In this document: in pieces, positions 23,125 to 32,366 of the stretch
Layout of the letters: each line of letters opens with the position of its first letter
Numbering within the stretch: position 1 is the stretch's first letter
Assembly: GCF_009720385.1 (NCBI RefSeq)
Contig: NZ_ML769309.1
Location: forward strand, 62,001 to 126,000
Reading direction: 5' to 3'
Source: Catellatospora vulcania
Lineage (GTDB): Bacteria; Actinomycetota; Actinomycetes; Mycobacteriales; Micromonosporaceae
DNA length: 64,000 bases
Program-made: the position numbers and the translations under genes
Notes under the pieces: generated by a model
Seen by the model: the letters and a program-made list of their open reading frames with translations, nothing else
What the model was told of the DNA's origin: nothing
The model's database searches: none

Positions 23125-24124
23125 TGCGGCGGCGCAGCGTGCCGACGGCGACGGCGGCGAGGATGATCAGGCCCTGCACGGCGGAACTGAGCGCGCCGGA
23201 GACGCCGAGCAGGTTGAGCAGCGTGAGCAGGGTCTGCAGGGTGAGCGCGCCGAGCATGGCGCCGGCGACCGAGCCGCGCCCGCCGCCGAGCACCACCCCG
23301 CCGAGCACGACGGCGGTGATGGCGGTGAACTCCAGTCCCTGCCCGACCTGGAAGGACACCCCGCCGAAGCCACCGAGCAGGATCGCCGCGACGGCCGCGA
23401 GCAGGCCGCTGGCCAGGAACGCGATGGTGCGCACCCGGGCGGTGCGGGCCCCGGTGACGCGGGCCGCGCGCGGGTTGTCGCCGACGGCGAGCAGCACCTT
23501 GCCGAAGTCCGACCGCATCGCCAGCACGGCGAGGACCGCGACCCCGGACAGGACCAGCACCGCGTACGGCAGCTGCCCCAGCACCGGCACGCCGTCGATG
23601 CCGCGGCGGCCGAACATCCGGAACTCCTCCGACAGCGCCCCGCGCGGGGAGCCGCCGGTCCAGGTGTAGACCGCGCCGACGAGGACCAGGTACATGCCGA
23701 GGGTGGTGATGAACGAGGGCACCTGCAGCAGCGTGGTGACCAGGCCGTTGACCAGGCCGATGAGCAGGCCGAAGCCGAGCAGTAGCGCGATGACGGGCCA
23801 GGTCGCGGCCGGGTCGCCGTCGATGAGCCGAGCGGCGATGACGACCTCGGCGGTGACCAGGGAGCCGACCGACAGGTCGAAGTCGCCCGCGACGATGACG
23901 AAGTACTGCCCGGCGGCCAGGATGATCAGCGGGGCGGCGCGTTTGAGGAAGGCCAGCAGCACGGGTGGGTCGTAGAAGTCGGGCTGGCGGATGCCGACCG
24001 CGATCAGCAGCAGCGCCAGGATGATCAGCACGGGCCGGATGCTGCCCACGCCCCAGCCGCTGCGCCCGCCGCCGCCCAGTCCGGATGCCACGGCCGGGGC
24101 CGGGGTTGCCAGTTCGGTGCTCAT
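23120..24124 (-). CDS. Sugar ABC transporter permease, RbsC type (second)
   Basis: The product is 334 residues with eight to ten membrane segments. The BPD_transp_2 signature is seen at GQYFVIVAGDFDLSVGSLVTAEVV (the family's I-x-x-G-G-I-D-L-S-V-G motif) and in FTAITAVVLGGVVLGGGRGSVAGAMLGAL. It starts at an ATG that overlaps the stop of a 23-codon micro-ORF (ATGA at 24121-24124). It would form a heteromeric channel with the permease at 24189-25193, to which it is clearly related in sequence. Confidence 0.92.
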   Translation of the reverse strand: MSTELATPAPAVASGLGGGGRSGWGVGSIRPVLIILALLLIAVGIRQPDFYDPPVLLAFLKRAAPLIILAAGQYFVIVAGDFDLSVGSLVTAEVVIAARLIDGDPAATWPVIALLLGFGLLIGLVNGLVTTLLQVPSFITTLGMYLVLVGAVYTWTGGSPRGALSEEFRMFGRRGIDGVPVLGQLPYAVLVLSGVAVLAVLAMRSDFGKVLLAVGDNPRAARVTGARTARVRTIAFLASGLLAAVAAILLGGFGGVSFQVGQGLEFTAITAVVLGGVVLGGGRGSVAGAMLGALTLQTLLTLLNLLGVSGALSSAVQGLIILAAVAVGTLRRRT

Positions 24125-24192
24125 GCCTTCTCCTCGCTGCGCTCGCCGGCGGCGTCGCCACGCCCACCGATTCGCTCGCGGTGCTCGCTCAT
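24121..24192 (-). CDS. Micro-ORF 2, 23 codons, coupled on both sides
   Basis: ATG at 24192 overlaps the stop of the upstream permease, and its own stop overlaps the ATG of the downstream permease (ATGA both times). The peptide begins MSEHRERI and ends GERSEEKA. Its last codons (GAGGAGAAG) serve as the ribosome site for the next gene. A second copy lies at 25190-25261 with the same length and the same ends but a different middle. It is probably a translational-coupling cassette; a function for the peptide itself is not evident. Confidence 0.6.
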   Translation of the reverse strand: MSEHRERIGGRGDAAGERSEEKA

Positions 24193-25193
24193 GCCACGGC
24201 CGCCTTCCGCCGGTCGGAGGTGCGGCGCAGGCGCAGCGCGTACACCGCGACCGCGGCGACGATGACCACGCCGCGCACCATCTGCTTGAAGAAGGAGTCC
24301 ACTTCGAGCTGGTTGAACACGCCGTCGATGACGGCCAGCAGCAGCACCCCGCCGACGGTGCCGGTGACCCCGCCGCGGCCGCCGGCGAGCACGGTGCCGC
24401 CGAGCACGACGGCGGCGATCGACTCCAGGTCGTAGCCGCCCTCCGCGCCGACCCGCGGCGCGCCGGCCCCCAGGCGGCTGGCCAGGTAGAGCCCGGCGAT
24501 GCCGGCGCACAGTGAGCAGATGACGTGGGTGCGGATCAGCACCCGGTCGGTGCGCACCCCGGACAGCCGGGCCACGTCGAGGTCGCCGCCGGTCGCGATG
24601 AGGTGGTGGCCGTAGCGGGTGCTGCGCAGCGTGAACCAGACCGCGGCGGCCACCGCTGCGAACAGCAGGAACGACAGCGGCACGGGCCCGAGGCGGTCGT
24701 AGCCCAGGTGCTGGAAGGAGACGGGCACGCTGCCTGCCGGTCCGGCGTACCCCTGCTCCAGGTAGCCCTTGATGAGCAGCCCGACGCCGAGGGTGGCGAT
24801 GAACGCGTTGATCCGCAGCTTGGTGATCAGCAGACCGTTGACCAGCCCGATCACGGCGGAGACGACCAGCACGAGCAGGATCGCCGGCAGCACCATGCCG
24901 TCGGAGCCGGCCATCGTCTCGGCGGCGACCAGCGAGGTCAGGCTGATCACGTACGCCACGGACAGGTCCAGCGAGCCGGCGAGGATGGCGATGGTCTGCC
25001 CGACCGCGACGATGCCCAGCCCGGCGGCACGCTGCAGCAGGCTGATCGTGCTGGATTCGCTGAACAGCGAGCCGCCGTCGAGGGCGACCAGCGTGCCGCC
25101 GACGATCAGCGCCACGGCGAGGGCGGGCCATACGCCGTTGGTGGCGTCCAGGCCCGGCAGCCGCAACCGGGCGCGCAGCGTTTCCGTGCTCAT
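24189..25193 (-). CDS. Sugar ABC transporter permease, RbsC type (first)
   Basis: The product is 334 residues. Family motifs are GQTIAILAGSLDLSVAYVISLTSLVA, INAFIATLGVGLLIKGYLE and LESIAAVVLGGTVLAGGRGGVTGTVGG. It has eight to ten membrane helices and a short cytoplasmic end (LRLRRTSDRRKAAVA). Both ends are joined to micro-ORFs by ATGA overlaps, so translation of ATPase, micro-ORF, permease, micro-ORF and permease should be coupled in series. It works with the ATPase at 25258 and the binding protein at 21865. Confidence 0.92.
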   Translation of the reverse strand: MSTETLRARLRLPGLDATNGVWPALAVALIVGGTLVALDGGSLFSESSTISLLQRAAGLGIVAVGQTIAILAGSLDLSVAYVISLTSLVAAETMAGSDGMVLPAILLVLVVSAVIGLVNGLLITKLRINAFIATLGVGLLIKGYLEQGYAGPAGSVPVSFQHLGYDRLGPVPLSFLLFAAVAAAVWFTLRSTRYGHHLIATGGDLDVARLSGVRTDRVLIRTHVICSLCAGIAGLYLASRLGAGAPRVGAEGGYDLESIAAVVLGGTVLAGGRGGVTGTVGGVLLLAVIDGVFNQLEVDSFFKQMVRGVVIVAAVAVYALRLRRTSDRRKAAVA

Positions 25194-25261
25194 GCCTTCT
25201 CCTCGCTGCGCTCGTCGGCGGCATCATCGAACTTGCTGATTCGCTCGCCGCGCTCGCTCAT
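25190..25261 (-). CDS. Micro-ORF 1, 23 codons, coupled on both sides
   Basis: The ATG at 25261 overlaps the ATPase stop and the stop overlaps the permease ATG (ATGA twice). The peptide begins MSERGERI and ends DERSEEKA; it is highly charged. Compared with the copy at 24121-24192, the first eight and last eight codons are nearly the same, while the middle seven differ. The 3' end, with GAGGAGAAG, gives the next gene its ribosome site. Confidence 0.6.
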   Translation of the reverse strand: MSERGERISKFDDAADERSEEKA

Positions 25262-26775
25262 GCGGGCACCTCCGTGCTCGTGGCGGCCCCGGTGGCCAGG
25301 CCCATCACGGCTTCCTCGCTCGCCCCGGCGGGCAGCTCGCCGGCGATCGCGCCGTCCCGCATGACGACGATGCGGTCGCTCATCCCGATCAGCTCCGGCA
25401 GCTCGGACGAGATCATCAGCACCGCGGCGCCGTCGTCGGCGAGCCTGCGGATCAGGTCGTGGATGGCGGCCTTCGCGCCGACGTCGATGCCGCGGGTGGG
25501 CTCGTCGAACAGCAGCACGCGCGGTTTCATCGCCAGCCAGCGGGCCAGGATCACCTTCTGCTGGTTGCCTCCGGACAGGTAGCGGATCTCCTGACCGGTG
25601 CCCGCGGCGTGCACCTCGACGGCGTCCAGCAGCTCGCGCACGGTGGTGGTGCGGGCCGCGCGGGCGAACCAGCGCGGCTGCACGGCACGTTGGGCCAGCA
25701 GGGCGTTGTCGAGCACCGACTGGCTGAGCGCGAGGCCCTCGCCTTTGCGGTCCTCGGTGACGTACGCGATCCCGGCCCGTACGGCCTGCCGGGGTGAGCG
25801 CACCCGCACCGGCACGCCGTCGAGCAGCATCTGCCCGGTGCGGAAGCCGTCGATGCCGAACACGGCACGGGCCAGCGCGGAGCGTCCGGAGCCCTGCAGC
25901 CCGCCGATGCCTAGCACCTCGCCGGAGCGCAGTTCGAGGTCGACCGGGCGCAGCCGGCCGTTCCCGGCGGCGGCCAGCTGCAGCCGGGCCGCGCCGGCGC
26001 TGCCGGGTGCGGCACGCTCGGGGAAGTAGTGCGACAGCTCGCGGCCGACCATGTGCCGGACCAGGGTGTCCGGGGTGGCCTCGGCGGTGTCGAGGGTGGT
26101 CACCCGGCGGCCGTCCTTGAGCACGGTGATCCGGCCGGACAGGTCGAAGACCTCGGTGAGCCGGTGCGACACGTAGAGGATGCCGATGCCGCGCTGCTGC
26201 AACCGGCGGACCAGGTTGTAGAGCAGCTCGACCTCGTGCTCGGCCAGCGAGGCGGTGGGCTCGTCCATGATGAGCACCCGCGCGTCCAGCGCGAGCGCCT
26301 TGACGATCTCGACCACCTGCTGCTGGGCGACGCCGAGCCGGCCGACCCTGGTCTGCGGGGCGATGGCGGTCTCGCCGACGCCCGCCAGCAGCTCGGCGGT
26401 GCGGGCGTGCATGGCCCGGCGGTCGACCAGGCCGCGGCGCAGCGGTTCGCGGCCGAGGAAGACGTTCTCGGCGACGGTGCGCTCCGGGAGGAGGTTGAAC
26501 TCCTGGTGGATGATGCCGATCCCGGCGGCCTGCGCGGCGCGGGGATGGGGCAGCGTCACCGGCTTGCCGGAAAGCTCCAGGGTGCCCGCGTCGGGCTGGT
26601 ACACCCCGCTGGCGATCTTCATCAGGGTTGACTTGCCGGCGCCGTTCTCGCCGACCAGCGCGTGCACCTGTCCGGGGTGCAGGTCGAGGTCGACGTCGTC
26701 GAGCACGCGTACCCCGAAGAACGCCTTGCCGACCCCGCGCATCCGCAGCAGGGGCTGGTCGCTGTCTGGCTGCAC
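25258..26775 (-). CDS. Sugar ABC transporter ATP-binding protein, two-domain RbsA type
   Basis: The product is 505 residues from the GTG at 26775 (GAGGAGG just upstream); an ATG 16 codons earlier has no ribosome site. The first ABC domain has Walker A GENGAGKST, a signature replaced by LGVAQQQVVEIVKAL, and Walker B VLIMDEPTASL. The second has a degenerate P-loop (GLQGSGRSALA), signature LSGGNQQKVILARWL and Walker B VLLFDEPTRGID. This asymmetric pair is normal for RbsA/XylG/MglA proteins. It is the first gene of the operon running to the epimerase at 20929. Confidence 0.94.
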   Translation of the reverse strand: MQPDSDQPLLRMRGVGKAFFGVRVLDDVDLDLHPGQVHALVGENGAGKSTLMKIASGVYQPDAGTLELSGKPVTLPHPRAAQAAGIGIIHQEFNLLPERTVAENVFLGREPLRRGLVDRRAMHARTAELLAGVGETAIAPQTRVGRLGVAQQQVVEIVKALALDARVLIMDEPTASLAEHEVELLYNLVRRLQQRGIGILYVSHRLTEVFDLSGRITVLKDGRRVTTLDTAEATPDTLVRHMVGRELSHYFPERAAPGSAGAARLQLAAAGNGRLRPVDLELRSGEVLGIGGLQGSGRSALARAVFGIDGFRTGQMLLDGVPVRVRSPRQAVRAGIAYVTEDRKGEGLALSQSVLDNALLAQRAVQPRWFARAARTTTVRELLDAVEVHAAGTGQEIRYLSGGNQQKVILARWLAMKPRVLLFDEPTRGIDVGAKAAIHDLIRRLADDGAAVLMISSELPELIGMSDRIVVMRDGAIAGELPAGASEEAVMGLATGAATSTEVPA

Positions 26776-27062
26776 CGCACCTCCTCGATCGATCAGTTCG
26801 GTTGAGGCCGGAGGCTTCCGCACTTTCGTTGGCGCAGCAAGAACTTTTGCTGTCCTGATCGGAAGTCTTGGCGTCGGACGTTAAACGTTGACGCTCGATC
26901 TAGCAAGCCTGTTACGAGCCGGAAATGGTCACGGTTCGGCATTGACGCATCTACCAGGCGCGATGTGAACGGCTTTTCGGGCTTTCTTCAAAGCGGGCAT
27001 TAGTTTTGCCTGGCAGACAACAAACTTTCAGTGAATATTTTAAAACTGGCATCGGCAGAATA

Positions 27063-27092
27063 TTGACGAGGCCTGTTGGCTCGGGCCATGCT
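27063..27092 (+). promoter_or_regulatory. Possible promoter of the ThuA/sugar-dehydrogenase gene
   Basis: TTGACG (27063-27068) and CATGCT (27087-27092) are 18 bases apart. The -35 is good and the -10 poor. The palindrome at 27106-27117 would lie just downstream of the transcription start. Confidence 0.3.
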
Positions 27093-27105
27093 CGGCTTCG
27101 CGCTC

Positions 27106-27117
27106 CCCGTTAACGGG
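27106..27117. promoter_or_regulatory. 12-bp perfect palindrome CCCGTTAACGGG
   Basis: This symmetrical site lies 112 bases before the ThuA/sugar-dehydrogenase start. Its size and CG-rich arms with a central TTAA recall LacI/ROK-type sugar-regulator operators. No regulator gene is adjacent. Confidence 0.45.
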
Positions 27118-27228
27118 ACTGACACATGTCGATGCGGAATCCCTGTCCGGCATCGGAGCGCTGCACGGTCATGCGTCGCGGCGGACGCATGAGGACCCCC
27201 GCCCGTCCTTTTCCACGAAGGAGACGGC

Positions 27229-30200
27229 ATGAGCCGCCGCAGACCTGTCCTTGGCGCGTTCTTAGCGCTGGCCACCGCAGTAGCCGTAAGCGTGCTCCCC
27301 ACGAACACCGCCTCGGCCGCACCCGCGTTCCGGGCGCTGGTGTTCAGCGAGACCGCCGGTTACCGGCACGGATCCATCGCCGCCGGCGTCACCATGTTCA
27401 ACCAGCTGGCCGCGGCCAACAACTTCGAGGTGGTGTTCAGCGAGGACTCCACCGTGCTGAACACGGCCAACCTCAACACCTTCGACGTGCTGGTCATGTT
27501 CCAGACCTCCGGCATGATCTTCGACAACGACGCCCAGCGCACCGCGACGCAGAACTTCCTGCGCAGCGGCAAGGGCATCGTGGCCATTCACAACGCCACC
27601 GACATGGGCATCGAGTCGGCGTTCCCGTGGTGGGACGCGACCATCAACGGCGGGGCGCACATGCCCGAGCACTCGCCCGGCTCGCTGCAGGGCTACGCCC
27701 GGGTCGCGGACAAGGTCCACCCGTCCACCGCGGGCCTGCCGGACAACTGGCAGCGCACCGAGGAGTGGTACAACTTCGACGTCAACGCCCGCGGCCAGGT
27801 CCACGTGCTGGTGACCGCCGACGAGCGCACGTACAACCCGGGCGGCGCGGCGATGGGCCCTGACCACCCGATCTCCTGGTGCCGCGAGGCCGAGGGCGGC
27901 AAGGTCTGGGCGACCGCGATGGGCCACGACGACGCGTCCTACAGCGAGACCAACTTCCGCAACCACATCCTGGGCGGCGTGCGGTACGCGGCGGGCAACC
28001 TGGCCGGCGACTGCGGCGGCACGGTGTGGAGCAACTTCGAGAAGGTCACCCTGGACTCCAACACCGTCGACCCGATGGCGATGGACGTGGCCCCCGACGG
28101 CCGCGTGTTCTACGTCCAGCGCGGCGGCAAGCTCAACGTGTTCAAGCCGGCCCAGCAGCAGACGGTGCAGGCGGCCCAGCTGTCGGTCTACACCGGCGGT
28201 GAGGACGGCCTGGTCGGCATGGCCCTCGACCCGAACTTCGCCACCAACGGGTGGATCTACCTGTACTACTCGCCGGCGTCCAGCTCGACCGACGTCAACC
28301 GGCTGTCCCGGTTCACCATGACCGGCGACACGCTCAACCTGTCCAGTGAGCAGGTCCTGCTCAGCGTGCCCGCGTACCGGGATCGCACCTTCGCCGAGCC
28401 GGGGCACACCGGCGGCTACGTCGCGTTCGGGCCGGGCGGCAACCTCTACCTGTCCACCGGCGACGACTCGCCGCCCAACCTCGACCCGGCCTGGCAGGGC
28501 TACGCGCCCCTGGACTGGCGGTCCGGCAAGAGCTTCCTGGACGCCGCCCGCAGTGCCGGCAACACCAACGACCTGCGGGGCAAGCTGCTGCGCATCCACC
28601 CGGAGAGCAACGGCACCTACACGATCCCCGGCGGCAACCTGTTCGCCCCGGGAACCGCGCTGACCAAGCCCGAGATCTACGCGATGGGCTTCCGCAACCC
28701 GTTCCGGTTCGAGGTCGACATGCAGACCGGCTGGGTGAACCTGGCCGACTACGGCCCCGACCGCGGCGGCGCGACCACCAACCGGGGGCCGGAGGGCCTG
28801 GTCGAGCTCAACGTGATCAAGCAGGCGGGCAACTTCGGCTGGCCGTTCTGCCACGGCAACAACCAGGCGTACGCGCCGTACAACCCGGACACCGGCGTGG
28901 TCGGCGCGAAGTTCAACTGCAACGCGCCGGTCAACGACTCGCCGAACAACACCGGCCTGCGTACGCTCCCGCCGCTGGTCCAACCCCAGATCTGGTACGG
29001 CTACGGCGTCTCGCCGACGTTCCCGGAGATGGGCGAGGGCGGCTCGGCGCCGATGGGCGGCCCGGTCTACCGCTACAACGCGTCCAGCACCTCGGCGACG
29101 AAGTTCCCGGCGTACTACAACGGCGTGCACTTCTTCTACGAGTGGTCGCGCAACTACATCAAGGAGATCCACTTCGACGGCTCGGGCAACCTGGTGAAGA
29201 TCAACCCGTTCCTGCCGGGCGGCGGCTTCATCAAGCCGATGGCCATGCGCTTCGGCACCGACGGGTCGCTCTACGTGCTCGAATGGGGATCGGAGTTCGG
29301 CGGCGGCAACAACGACTCCGGGCTCTACCGCATCGACTACGTGCACGGCGGGCGCGCCCCGATCGCCAAGGCCACCGGCACCCCGACCAACGGGCTCGCC
29401 ACGCTGAACGTGACGTTCTCCAGCGCCGGCTCCTACGACCCGGACGCCGGGGACACCATCTCCTACGCCTGGGACTTCGACAGCAACGGCAGCACCGACT
29501 CCACCGCCGCGAACCCCACCCGGGCGTACACCACCAACGGCAACTACACCGCGAAGCTGACCGTCACCGACAACACCGGCCGGTCCTCGTTCGTCAACGT
29601 GCCGATCACCGTCGGCAACAACGCCCCGGTCGTCAACATCACCTCACCGCCCAACGGCGGCATGCTCGACTTCGGGCAGAACGTCGCCTACAACATCAGT
29701 GTCACCGACGCGCAGGACGGCACCATCAACTGCACGCAGGTGTTCACCAACCCCGCACTCGGGCATGACGACCACGCCCACCCGACCACCGACCTGCCCG
29801 GCTGCTCCGGCACCGTCAACACCGGCAACCTCGGCGGCCACCCGGACGGGGCCAACCTGTTCTACCTGCTCAACTCCCGCTACCAGGACAACGGCAACGG
29901 CACGGTGGCGCGGCTGACCGGCTACGCCAACGTGGTGCTCCAGCCCAAGCACAAGCAGGCGGAGTACTTCACCAGCCAGTCCGGCATCCGGGTCGTCGCG
30001 CAGGCCGGGGCGGAGAGCGGCAACCGGATCGGCGACGTCAGCAACAACGACTGGATCATGTTCGATCCGATGAGCGTGCAGGGCATCACCAGCGTCAGCT
30101 ACCGGGTCTCCTCGCCCAGCGGCGGCGGCAGCATCGAGCTGCGCGCCGACTCGCCGACCGGCACCCTGCTGGCGACCAACCCGATCGCGGCGACCGGCGG

Positions 30201-30789
30201 CTGGGACACCTACGTCCAGCAGGCGGCCGTGAGCGTGGCGGCGCTGTCCGGCACGCACAAGCTGTACATGGTGTTCAAGTCGAGCGCCAACAACGGCTTC
30301 GACGTCGACTCGTTCACCTTCGCCGGGGCCGGGGTCGGCACCAACCCGACCGGGGGCATCGCGGGCAAGACGTACACCTTGACGGCCCAGCACAGCAGCA
30401 AGCTGGCCGACGTCAGCGGGGTGTCCACGGCCGACAACGCGACCGTGGTGCAGTGGCCGGCCACCGGGGCCAACAACCAGCGCTGGCAGGCCGTCGACGC
30501 GGGTGGCGGCTACGTCTACCTCAAGGCGGTGCACAGCGGGAAGTGCCTGGCCGCATCCGGCGGCTCGACCGCCGACGGGGCGGCGATGGTCCAGCTGACC
30601 TGCACCACGAACAACAACATGAAGTGGCAGGCGGTCACCACCTCGACCGCCGGGGTGTACCAGCTCAAGGCGGTGCACAGCGGCAAGTGCCTGGACGTCA
30701 ACGGCGCCTCGACGGCCGACAACGCCGCGGTCATCCAGTGGGCCTGCCACACGGGCACCAACCAGTTGTGGCGGCTCACCCAGGTGTAG
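27229..30789 (+). CDS. Secreted multidomain ThuA / sugar dehydrogenase / PKD / CBM6 / RICIN protein
   Basis: The product is 1186 residues with AAGGAG five bases before the ATG. It has a signal peptide (1-30, cleaved near ASA-AP). A ThuA domain follows at about 33-255 (RALVFSETAGYRHGSI, FQTSGMIFDNDAQ, GIVAIHNATD, VWATAMGHDDAS). A six-bladed PQQ-type glucose/sorbosone dehydrogenase beta-propeller lies at about 265-705 (EDGLVGMALDPNF, FAEPGHTGGYVAFGPGGNLYLSTGDD, DLRGKLLRIHP). A PKD domain is at about 715-790 (SSAGSYDPDAGDTISYAWDF), a CBM6-like jelly roll at about 925-1040 and a ricin-type lectin with repeated CLD/QW motifs at about 1050-1186. The protein would bind polysaccharide and act on its sugars; the reaction is not known. 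It is divergent from the sugar ABC operon. Confidence 0.88.
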   Translation: MSRRRPVLGAFLALATAVAVSVLPTNTASAAPAFRALVFSETAGYRHGSIAAGVTMFNQLAAANNFEVVFSEDSTVLNTANLNTFDVLVMFQTSGMIFDNDAQRTATQNFLRSGKGIVAIHNATDMGIESAFPWWDATINGGAHMPEHSPGSLQGYARVADKVHPSTAGLPDNWQRTEEWYNFDVNARGQVHVLVTADERTYNPGGAAMGPDHPISWCREAEGGKVWATAMGHDDASYSETNFRNHILGGVRYAAGNLAGDCGGTVWSNFEKVTLDSNTVDPMAMDVAPDGRVFYVQRGGKLNVFKPAQQQTVQAAQLSVYTGGEDGLVGMALDPNFATNGWIYLYYSPASSSTDVNRLSRFTMTGDTLNLSSEQVLLSVPAYRDRTFAEPGHTGGYVAFGPGGNLYLSTGDDSPPNLDPAWQGYAPLDWRSGKSFLDAARSAGNTNDLRGKLLRIHPESNGTYTIPGGNLFAPGTALTKPEIYAMGFRNPFRFEVDMQTGWVNLADYGPDRGGATTNRGPEGLVELNVIKQAGNFGWPFCHGNNQAYAPYNPDTGVVGAKFNCNAPVNDSPNNTGLRTLPPLVQPQIWYGYGVSPTFPEMGEGGSAPMGGPVYRYNASSTSATKFPAYYNGVHFFYEWSRNYIKEIHFDGSGNLVKINPFLPGGGFIKPMAMRFGTDGSLYVLEWGSEFGGGNNDSGLYRIDYVHGGRAPIAKATGTPTNGLATLNVTFSSAGSYDPDAGDTISYAWDFDSNGSTDSTAANPTRAYTTNGNYTAKLTVTDNTGRSSFVNVPITVGNNAPVVNITSPPNGGMLDFGQNVAYNISVTDAQDGTINCTQVFTNPALGHDDHAHPTTDLPGCSGTVNTGNLGGHPDGANLFYLLNSRYQDNGNGTVARLTGYANVVLQPKHKQAEYFTSQSGIRVVAQAGAESGNRIGDVSNNDWIMFDPMSVQGITSVSYRVSSPSGGGSIELRADSPTGTLLATNPIAATGGWDTYVQQAAVSVAALSGTHKLYMVFKSSANNGFDVDSFTFAGAGVGTNPTGGIAGKTYTLTAQHSSKLADVSGVSTADNATVVQWPATGANNQRWQAVDAGGGYVYLKAVHSGKCLAASGGSTADGAAMVQLTCTTNNNMKWQAVTTSTAGVYQLKAVHSGKCLDVNGASTADNAAVIQWACHTGTNQLWRLTQV

Positions 30790-30793
30790 GACC

Positions 30794-30829
30794 CGCCGGT
30801 CCGCGCACACCTGGGTGAGCGGACCGGCG
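30794..30829. terminator. Terminator hairpin after the ThuA fusion gene
   Basis: CGCCGGTCCGC (30794-30804) pairs with 30819-30829 in a perfect 11-bp stem with a 14-base loop, five bases after the stop codon. Confidence 0.7.
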
Positions 30830-30833
30830 TACG

Positions 30834-30865
30834 CGGCGGGCAGGACTCTGGCGTCCTGCCCGCCG
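30834..30865. terminator. Terminator hairpin for the AI-2E gene side
   Basis: CGGCGGGCAGGAC (30834-30846) pairs perfectly with 30853-30865 around a 6-base loop. It lies just beyond the stop of the leftward AI-2E-type gene, so the two hairpins together separate convergent transcription units. Confidence 0.7.
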
Positions 30866-30872
30866 CGGCCCG

Positions 30873-32138
30873 TCAGGGCGTCGGGTCGGCGCTGACCACG
30901 ACCGCGTCCGGGGCGGGTTGGGGGCGGTGGTGCATCAGGTGGCGCAGCGCGGTGTTGAGCACCGCGACGATCGGGACTGCGACCAGCGCTCCGATGATCC
31001 CGGCGACGGCGATACCCGCGGCCAGCGCCACGATCACGGCCAGCGGGTGGATCGCGACCGCGCGGCCCATGATCAGCGGCTGGAGCACGTGGCCTTCCAG
31101 CTGCTGCACCAGGATCACCGCGGCCAGCACGATCAGCGCGGTGAGCGGGCCCTGGTCGACCAGCGCGACGAGCACCGCCACCGCCCCGGACACGGTCGCC
31201 CCGACGATGGGGATGAACGAGGACAGGAACACCAGCGCCGCCAGCACGAAGGCGAACTCGACCCGCAGCAGCACCAGGGCCAGGCCGATGCCGACCGCGT
31301 CGATGAACGCCACGATCACCGTGGCGCGCACGTACGCCACCAGGGTCAGCCAGCCGGCGTTGCCGGCCTCCAGCATGGGCCGGCGCGCGCGGCGGGGCAG
31401 GGCGAACGTGGCCAGGTGCCACAGCCGGTCCCCGTCGCGCAGGAAGAAGAACGTCACGACGATGACCAGCATCGCGGTGATGAGCACCTCGAATCCGGCG
31501 CCGGCCGTGGCGAACAGGCCGCTGGTGAGGCTCTGCCGGTTGTCGCTCACCCAGGTGCCGGCGGCCTCGAACGTGCCGTCGAGCTGCCGGGTGGACAGGT
31601 GCAGCGGGCCGGTGCCCAGCCACTGGCGGACCTGCTGCAGACCGGCGGAGGCGTTCTCGGCCAGGCCTGGCATGCCGTCGACGAGCTGCGTGACCAGCAG
31701 GGTCAGGAAGCCCACCGTCAGCAGCACCCCGCCGAACAGGACGATCGCGGTGGCCAGCGAGGCGGGCAGCCGCAGCCGCTCGCGCAGCAGACGCACCATC
31801 GGCGCGAGCAGCGCCGACAGCAGCAGCGCGATGGACAGCGGAATCAGCACCTGGGCGAGCCGTCCGGCCAGCGTCAGCACCACCCAGCCGACCCCGGCGA
31901 GCACCAGCAGCCGCCAGCCCCACGCGGCCGCCACCCGCAGCCAGTACGCGACGGCTTGGTCGGGGTTGTCGTGCTGGTCGTCCGCGAGGTCCGGGACGTC
32001 CACCGTGTCGGGCAGGATCAGTGGCGGCACGGAACGGGCCGACTCCAGCCGCTGGCGGGCGGCGCGCAGACTCGCCCGCCACCGCGCTGCCTCGGTCGAC
32101 GGGGGAGCCGTGGTGGCGGCGGGGTCGGACAGCGACAT
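30873..32138 (-). CDS. AI-2E family transporter (PerM/TqsA-like)
   Basis: The product is 421 residues. After a cytoplasmic N-terminus of about 70 residues there are seven to eight membrane segments (LLVLAGVGWVVLTLAGRLAQVL, LIPLSIALLLSALLAPMV, SLATAIVLFGGVLLTVGFLTLL, EVLITAMLVIVVTFFFLRDG and others). The conserved FFFLRDGDR and the end segments IPIVGATVSGAVAVLVAL and QQLEGHVLQPLIMGRAVAIHPLAV are diagnostic. Members export autoinducer-2 or exchange Na+/H+; which applies here cannot be told. The gene stands alone. Confidence 0.93.
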   Translation of the reverse strand: MSLSDPAATTAPPSTEAARWRASLRAARQRLESARSVPPLILPDTVDVPDLADDQHDNPDQAVAYWLRVAAAWGWRLLVLAGVGWVVLTLAGRLAQVLIPLSIALLLSALLAPMVRLLRERLRLPASLATAIVLFGGVLLTVGFLTLLVTQLVDGMPGLAENASAGLQQVRQWLGTGPLHLSTRQLDGTFEAAGTWVSDNRQSLTSGLFATAGAGFEVLITAMLVIVVTFFFLRDGDRLWHLATFALPRRARRPMLEAGNAGWLTLVAYVRATVIVAFIDAVGIGLALVLLRVEFAFVLAALVFLSSFIPIVGATVSGAVAVLVALVDQGPLTALIVLAAVILVQQLEGHVLQPLIMGRAVAIHPLAVIVALAAGIAVAGIIGALVAVPIVAVLNTALRHLMHHRPQPAPDAVVVSADPTP

Positions 32139-32366
32139 GGTGGCCTCCGGACAGCGGTGCGAGGGGATCGGCGACGGCCGCCCGGCACGAGGGGAGGAGG
32201 ACCGGCTGTCCCACGGTTACCCACCGCGACGGCGGGCAAACGGAGGCCTGCTGTCCGATGGTTTCCGTTACCGGCTGTTATCTGTCGCACATCCCGGGTA
32301 CCGTCGTCGGCAGGTGCCCCGGATTTCGGGCCCTGCCCCCGGCTGTTGATCCACTTGGAGCCTTCC

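Larger units (their letters stand above)
26776..27228. other. Divergent control region, 453 bp without genes
   Basis: This gap separates the ABC operon (leftward) and the ThuA/sugar-dehydrogenase gene (rightward). Its middle (about 26995-27070) is strikingly A/T-rich for this genome. It contains one good palindrome (27106-27117), a possible rightward promoter (27063-27092) and a paired ACGTT motif at 26879-26890. Shared control of the two sides is plausible. No open frame in it looks coding. Confidence 0.5.

Noticed and set aside
26990-27322. Small leftward frames upstream of the ThuA fusion gene
   Set aside because: They lie in the A/T-rich control region, lack codon bias and have no ribosome site.
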